Positions 59,704 through 64,000 of a DNA stretch of 64,000 nucleotides are shown in pieces; the stretch's first letter is position 1; every line of letters starts with the position of its first letter. This DNA comes from Thermoleophilaceae bacterium (GTDB lineage Bacteria > Actinomycetota > Thermoleophilia > Solirubrobacterales > Thermoleophilaceae), in contig JAUJOA010000001.1 of assembly GCA_030447875.1 (NCBI GenBank), positions 62,001 through 126,000 of the forward strand, given 5' to 3'. Both the position numbers and the translations under genes were made by a program. The notes under the pieces were generated by a model. That model had not been told where the DNA came from. It was given only the letters and a program-made list of their open reading frames with translations, and did no database searches.

Positions 59704-61380
59704 ATGCGAGCGGTCGACGCCATCATCGAAAGCCTCAAGGCCGAGGGCGTCGAGGCCGTGTTCGGGATCCCGGGCGGCGCGAACCTGCCTACCTACGACG
59801 CGCTCTACGACGGCGGCATCCGTCACGTCCTCTGTCGCCACGAGCAGGGAGCGGGCCACGCGGCCGAGGGCTACGCGAAGGCTTCGGGCCGGGTGGGAGT
59901 TGCGCTTGCCACCTCCGGCCCCGGTGCCACGAACCTGGTAACCCCGATCGCGGACGCGATGCTGGACTCGGTCCCCACGGTCTTCCTGACGGGTCAGGTG
60001 CGCACGGAGCTGATCGGGACCGACGGCTTCCAGGAGGCCGACACGACCGGCATCACGATGCCGATCGTCAAGCACTCGATCATGATCCAGGACCCGCGCG
60101 AGATTCCGCGCGCGATCCACGAGGCCTTCCACATCGCTCGAACGGGGCGGCCGGGACCGGTGCTCGTCGACGTCCCGCAGGACCTCTCTCGCGCAGACAT
60201 CCAGTACGAGCCGGTGGACGGCGTCTCGCTTCCCGGCTACCGGCCGACGACCGAGGGCAACGTGAAGCAGATCCGGCTGGCCGCGAAGGCGCTCGCGAAC
60301 GCGCGCCGGCCGGTGATCTACGCCGGCGGCGGCGTGGTCAACGCGAACGCCGCCAAGGAGCTCACGGATCTCTGCACCTCGGACCGCTTCCCCGTCACGT
60401 GCACGGTGATGGGACTCGGCGCGTTCCCCGCCCCGCACGACCAGTGGCTCGGCATGCTCGGCATGCACGGCACGCGCTCCGCGAACTACGCGATGGACGA
60501 GGCGGATCTGATCGTGGCGATCGGCGCCCGCTTCGACGATCGCATCACCGGGAAGCTGTCCGAGTTCGCACCGCGCGCGAAGTTCATCCACATCGACGTC
60601 GACCCGGCCGAGATCTCGAAGAACGTGCCGGCGCACATCCCGATCGTGGGCGACGCGAAGAGCATCCTCCCCAAGCTGACCCGCGAGTACCGCGCGCTCG
60701 AAACCGACGGCTCGCGCCTCGACGGCTGGTGGGAGCGGATTCGCGGCTGGCGCGACAAGCACCCGCTCGGCTACGAGGACTCCGACGACGCGGAGATCAA
60801 GCCGCAGTACATGGTCGAGGCGATGTACGAGGCCACGAACGGCGACGCGATCGTTACCTCCGACGTGGGCCAGCACCAGATGTGGTGCGCGCAGTACTAC
60901 CACTTCACCAAGCCTCGCCGGTGGATCAACTCGGGCGGGCTCGGCACCATGGGCTTCGGGCTCCCGTCCGCGCTCGGCGCTCAGATCGGACAGCCGGACG
61001 ACACCGTGGTCTGCCTGGCGGGGGACGGCTCGCTCCAGATGACCTCGCAGGAGCTGGCCACGTGCGTCACGGAGAAGATCCCGGTGAAGGTCTTCATCAT
61101 GAACAACGGCTACCTCGGCATGGTCCGCCAGTGGCAGGAGCTTTTCTGGGACGGCCGCTACTCCGGCGTAGACATGGGCACGAGCCCCGACTGGGTCAAG
61201 CTCGCCGAGGCGTACGGCGCCGTGGGGATGCGCGCCACCCAGAAAGGCGAGCTGGTGGATCAGATGAAGGCCGCTCTCGAGGCCGACGGCCCCGTCGTGC
61301 TGGACGTGCAGGTGTCGAAGGAAGAGAACTGCTACCCGATGATCCCCGCGGGACAAGCCGCCCGCGACATGGTGGGATGA
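59704..61380 (+). CDS. ilvB: Acetolactate synthase large subunit
   Basis: 558 aa ThDP enzyme. The catalytic Glu is Glu47 in CRHEQGAGHAAEGYA. FAD/ThDP signatures are SGPGATNLVTPIADAMLDSV, TGQVRTELIGTDGFQEADT, and the ThDP-Mg motif GDGSLQMTSQELATCVTEKI with MNNGYLGMVRQWQELF. It joins two pyruvates (for Val/Leu) or pyruvate and 2-ketobutyrate (for Ile). The regulatory subunit gene ilvN follows after 105 bp holding heptamer repeats. Confidence 0.96.
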   Translation: MRAVDAIIESLKAEGVEAVFGIPGGANLPTYDALYDGGIRHVLCRHEQGAGHAAEGYAKASGRVGVALATSGPGATNLVTPIADAMLDSVPTVFLTGQVRTELIGTDGFQEADTTGITMPIVKHSIMIQDPREIPRAIHEAFHIARTGRPGPVLVDVPQDLSRADIQYEPVDGVSLPGYRPTTEGNVKQIRLAAKALANARRPVIYAGGGVVNANAAKELTDLCTSDRFPVTCTVMGLGAFPAPHDQWLGMLGMHGTRSANYAMDEADLIVAIGARFDDRITGKLSEFAPRAKFIHIDVDPAEISKNVPAHIPIVGDAKSILPKLTREYRALETDGSRLDGWWERIRGWRDKHPLGYEDSDDAEIKPQYMVEAMYEATNGDAIVTSDVGQHQMWCAQYYHFTKPRRWINSGGLGTMGFGLPSALGAQIGQPDDTVVCLAGDGSLQMTSQELATCVTEKIPVKVFIMNNGYLGMVRQWQELFWDGRYSGVDMGTSPDWVKLAEAYGAVGMRATQKGELVDQMKAALEADGPVVLDVQVSKEENCYPMIPAGQAARDMVG

Positions 61381-61454
61381 CGAGACCCCTGCAAACCTCC
61401 GGTTTTCGCGGCCTCGCCTATCCGACCGCGTTCTGGCCCGACCTTCTGCCGTTG

Positions 61455-61482
61455 AACTGTCAACTGTCAACTGTCAACTGAC
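61455..61482 (+). repeat. Tandem AACTGTC heptamers before ilvN
   Basis: Four head-to-tail 7-bp units (three AACTGTC, one AACTGAC) end 3 bp before the ilvN ATG, occupying the place where an SD would be. The same unit in reverse complement occurs after gatB. Confidence 0.9.
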
Positions 61483-61485
61483 CAA

Positions 61486-62043
61486 ATGGGCGAGCCCGGC
61501 ACAAAAGAAGTCCTCGATCTGCAAGACCTCCAGGTCTCAGGGGGGATCCACACCGGCCGCCGCCACATCCTGTCCATCCTCGTCGAGAACAAGCCGGGCG
61601 TCCTAGCGCGCGTCGCCGGGCTGTTCGCGCGGCGCGCCTTCAACATCCAGACTCTCGCGGTCGGTCCGACCGACGACCCGACGATCTCGCGCATCACGCT
61701 GACCCTCGACGGCGCGATGCACCCGATCGACCAGGTGACCAAGCAGCTGCACAAGCTGATCAACGTGATCAAGATCCGCGATCTCGAGCCGAGCGACACG
61801 GTGGCCCGGGAGCTCGCTCTCTTCAAGATCGCCGCCGACGCCGACGCCCGGGCACAGGTGATGCAGTTCACCGACATCTTTCGCGGCAAGGTGATCGACG
61901 TCTCCAAGCGCTCGATGACGGTCGAGGTCACGGGCACCGACGACAAGATCGAGGCGTTCGAGCAGATGATCCGGCCCTTCGGGCTGATCGAGATGGTCCG
62001 CACGGGGGAGATCGCCGTCTCCCGCGGCCGCTCGGCGACCTAG
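61486..62043 (+). CDS. ilvN: Acetolactate synthase small (regulatory) subunit
   Basis: 185 aa. An ACT domain (about 24-98: TGRRHILSILVENKPGVLAR, FARRAFNIQTLAVGPTDDPT) senses valine. The C-terminal domain contains QLHKLINVIKIRDLEPSDTV and VMQFTDIFRGKVIDVSKRSM. The length is normal for long-form IlvN/IlvH. There is no SD before the ATG; heptamer repeats sit there instead. It works with IlvB, encoded just upstream. Confidence 0.95.
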   Translation: MGEPGTKEVLDLQDLQVSGGIHTGRRHILSILVENKPGVLARVAGLFARRAFNIQTLAVGPTDDPTISRITLTLDGAMHPIDQVTKQLHKLINVIKIRDLEPSDTVARELALFKIAADADARAQVMQFTDIFRGKVIDVSKRSMTVEVTGTDDKIEAFEQMIRPFGLIEMVRTGEIAVSRGRSAT

Positions 62044-62115
62044 CCACCGGATGGCCCAGGCGACTCGAGCCGGCGGGGACCGTTCCGGCTCGAGGGCGAT
62101 GCCCGCGAGGTCTTG

Positions 62116-63503
62116 ATGCGCCGCCTCGACGGGGCGGCCCTGAGACGCGCTCGGGTGGAGCGCCGATCCGTTCTGGCGAGCGTGACCGTTCCGGTGCCGG
62201 CCGAGATCGATCTCTCCGCCTGCGTCGTTCGCGCCAGGCGAGACGACGACCGGTTCTTCTGCCTCGAGCAGCCGGACCGCGACGGGTTCGCGCTTGCATC
62301 CCTCGGCCAGGCCGTCGTCGTGGAGGCACGCGGCCCGACGCGGTTCGCCGACGCCGTGGCCGCCTGTCGAAGGGCGGCTGCCGGGGCGCTGGCGGGTGGG
62401 CTCCGCGAGGACGCGGGCCGGCCGCCCGCCGCGGGGCCTGTCTGGGTGGGAGGCTTCTCCTTCGCGCCCGACGGGGGGCGACGCCCGACTGGTCCTCGCT
62501 GGCACCGACGCAGCTCGTGATGCCGGAGGTCGCGTTCGCACGGCAGGGAGGGGAGGCGCGCCTGACGGTCACGCTGTCGGTGAACGGCGATGAATCGCCC
62601 GACGCCCTGGTCGGTCGCCTGGACCAACGCCTCGAATCGCTTCGGCCAGAGGGAATGCCGCTCATGGATCCCGATCCGGTTGCCCCTTGCCCGCGTCTCG
62701 GGGGCATCGCCGCCGTCCCATTACGAGGCCGCGGTCGCGCGAGCGATCGAGCGCATCGCTCGCGGGGAGCTGAGCAAGGTGGTGCTCGCCCGCGAGGTCC
62801 GCGTTCACCTACCGCGTGCGATCGACCCGGCGCCTGTGCTCGACGGCTCCGCGCCGTGTTTCCGGCCTGCTACTGCTACCTGGTCGGCACGCCGGAGCTC
62901 TCGTTCGTGGGCGCGAGCCCGGAGCTGCTCGTGCGCCGCGACGGCGCCCGTGCGCAATCCGTCGCGCTCGCCGGCACCGCGCGCCGAAGCGCGGACCCGG
63001 CGGTGGACACGCATCTCGGCGAGGCGCTGCTGCGCAGCGCGAAGGACCGAGAGGAGCAGGCGATCGTGGCGCGCCGCATCGAGCGGACCCTGCGACCGGT
63101 CAGCGTGTGGGTCGCCGCCGCCGAGGAGCCCGCGCTCGTAAAGGTGCACAACGTCCAGCACCTGGCCACGCCGATCCGCGCCCAGCTGGCGGAGCCGCTG
63201 TCGGCCCTCGAGCTGGCGGAGCTCCTCCACCCGACGCCGGCCGTGGGCGGCGAGCCGTGGCGGATCGCCGAGCCGCTGATCCCGGCGCTCGAGGGACTCG
63301 ACCGCGGCTGGTACGCCGGGCCGGTCGGGTGGACCGACCTGTCGGAGGACGGCGAGTTCTGCGTGGCGCTGCGTTGCGCGCTGCTGCGGGGGAACGTCGC
63401 CCACCTCTTCGCCGGCGACGGGATCGTTCGGGACTCCGTCCCCGCCGAGGAGCTCGCCGAGACGGAGGTCAAGCTGCAGGCGCTGCTGCCGCTCCTCACC
63501 TAA
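62116..63503 (+). pseudogene. menF: Isochorismate synthase broken by frameshifts
   Basis: The ATG at 62116 gives an N-terminal domain (RRSVLASVTVPVPAEIDLSA). Near 62470 sense moves to another frame (PDWSSLAPTQLVMPEVAFAR). Near 62680 it moves again (PSHYEAAVARAIERIARGEL, SKVVLAREVRVHLPRAIDP), and near 62845 back (VFPACYCYLVGTPELSFVGA, SPELLVRRDG). The C-terminal chorismate-binding half is clean (REEQAIVARRIERTL, VKVHNVQHLATPIRAQL, HPTPAVGGEPWRIA, WTDLSEDGEFCVALRCALL). It is a MenF/EntC/DhbC-type enzyme, most likely for menaquinone. Three indels prevent a full-length product as written. Confidence 0.85.
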
Positions 63504-63573
63504 AGGCGGGAAAGCCGACCATGTCTGGCTAGTATCGTCGGCTCAACGCCGAACGCGATCAGGGGAGCCCCAG

Positions 63574-64000
63574 ATGAGCACCACCGACGAGCTGCTTCAG
63601 AACGCCGAGTCATACGCCGCCGGCTTCGACAAGGCTGACCTGCCGATGCCGCCCGGGAAGGGCGTCGCGGTGGTCGCCTGCATGGACGCGCGGCTCAATC
63701 CCTACGGGCTCCTCGGCCTCAGCGAAGGAGACGCGCACGTGATCCGCAACGCCGGCGGGGTGATCACCGACGACGAGATCAGGTCGCTCGCGATCTCCCA
63801 GAACCTCCTCGGCACCTCCGAGATCGTGCTGATCCACCACACCGATTGCGGGATGCTCACGTTCACCGACGATCAGTTCGCCCAGCAGCTCGAGGAGGCC
63901 ACCGGCCAGCGTCCGGAATGGCAGGCGCGGACGTTCACCGACCTCGAGGACAATGTTCGCGACTCGATCCGGCGCATCAAGGAGAGCCCCTTCATCCCGA
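63574..64000 (+). CDS. Beta-class carbonic anhydrase (3' end outside window)
   Basis: The first 142 residues are present. Zinc ligands are Cys36 with the Asp38-Arg40 dyad (ACMDARLNP) and His89-x2-Cys92 (HHTDCGM). IRNAGGVITDDEIRSLAIS is the family core. It interconverts CO2 and bicarbonate. The compact type resembles mycobacterial Rv1284-like enzymes. A TAGTAT box near 63531 may be its promoter, and an SD-like aggggag precedes the ATG. Confidence 0.92.
   Translation, partial: MSTTDELLQNAESYAAGFDKADLPMPPGKGVAVVACMDARLNPYGLLGLSEGDAHVIRNAGGVITDDEIRSLAISQNLLGTSEIVLIHHTDCGMLTFTDDQFAQQLEEATGQRPEWQARTFTDLEDNVRDSIRRIKESPFIP

Noticed and set aside
59551-61470. Minus-strand frame of 639 codons opposite ilvB
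   Set aside because: Antisense shadow of ilvB; no recognisable protein motifs.

Overview
The window is about 64 kb of very GC-rich bacterial DNA (roughly 70% by eye). It is packed with housekeeping genes, and many start at GTG. The gene content points to a deep-branching actinobacterium, most plausibly Thermoleophilia/Solirubrobacterales. The pointers are an Rpf-like lytic transglycosylase, a SigB/SigF-type sigma factor, an HDOD-LuxR fusion, a RemA-like protein, an SPW-repeat protein, and TANNNT -10 boxes placed 6-9 nt before start codons, as in actinobacterial leaderless transcripts. The taxonomic call is inference from content and style, not from a marker tree.

Layout. 1-6.8 kb: 3' end of rnc, then smc, ftsY, an NfeD/SPFH pair, and an ffh that stops inside its GTPase domain. 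6.7-9.0 kb: a scar region with relics of an AbiEi/DUF559-type gene and of a tyrosine integrase, a secreted Cys protein and two small ORFs, ending at tRNA-Gly. 9.1-14.8 kb: tRNA-Cys, a K+ channel, a sugar-nucleotide epimerase-like protein, tRNA-Val, a RemA-like regulator, a class V aminotransferase, an MBL hydrolase and an Rpf-like enzyme. A CRP-type palindrome lies between the Rpf gene and thrS. 15-22.7 kb: thrS, infC-rpmI-rplT, a SpoU methyltransferase and pheST. 22.7-28.6 kb: argC-J-B-D-G. 29-38 kb: dnaE, a sulfatase, a Cys-rich unknown, nfo, gltX and HDOD-LuxR. 38-42.6 kb: VanZ, Rrf2, a broken lipoprotein gene, a broken SDR, a DUF892 protein, a DUF2294/MpsC-like protein and a lipoprotein. 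42.7-45.3 kb: a tightly overlapping cysK-tusA-moeB-cysE operon. 45.4-54.7 kb: sigma factor, queuosine-salvage protein, pcrA-folD, two membrane proteins and gatCAB. 54.8-58 kb: a two-gene unknown set, then heavily frameshifted NDH-2 and GNAT genes. 58-64 kb: dapA, two small membrane proteins, ilvB-ilvN, a frameshifted isochorismate synthase and the start of a beta-carbonic anhydrase.

How it works together. Most of the window serves translation (ThrRS, PheRS, GluRS, GatCAB, IF3, L35, L20), protein targeting (FtsY, Ffh), chromosome handling (SMC, DnaE, PcrA, Nfo) and amino-acid synthesis (Arg, Cys, Ile/Val, Lys/DAP). No complete new defence or mobile system is present. The parts that repay attention are the ffh/integrase scar, the cysteine operon pairing TusA with an E1-like enzyme, AACTGTC heptamer repeats at two loci, the CRP-like site next to the Rpf gene, a micro-ORF before the sigma factor, a tRNA-Val with C33, and a run of frameshifted genes. 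Those frameshifts are either real decay or local sequence error; the sequence alone cannot decide.
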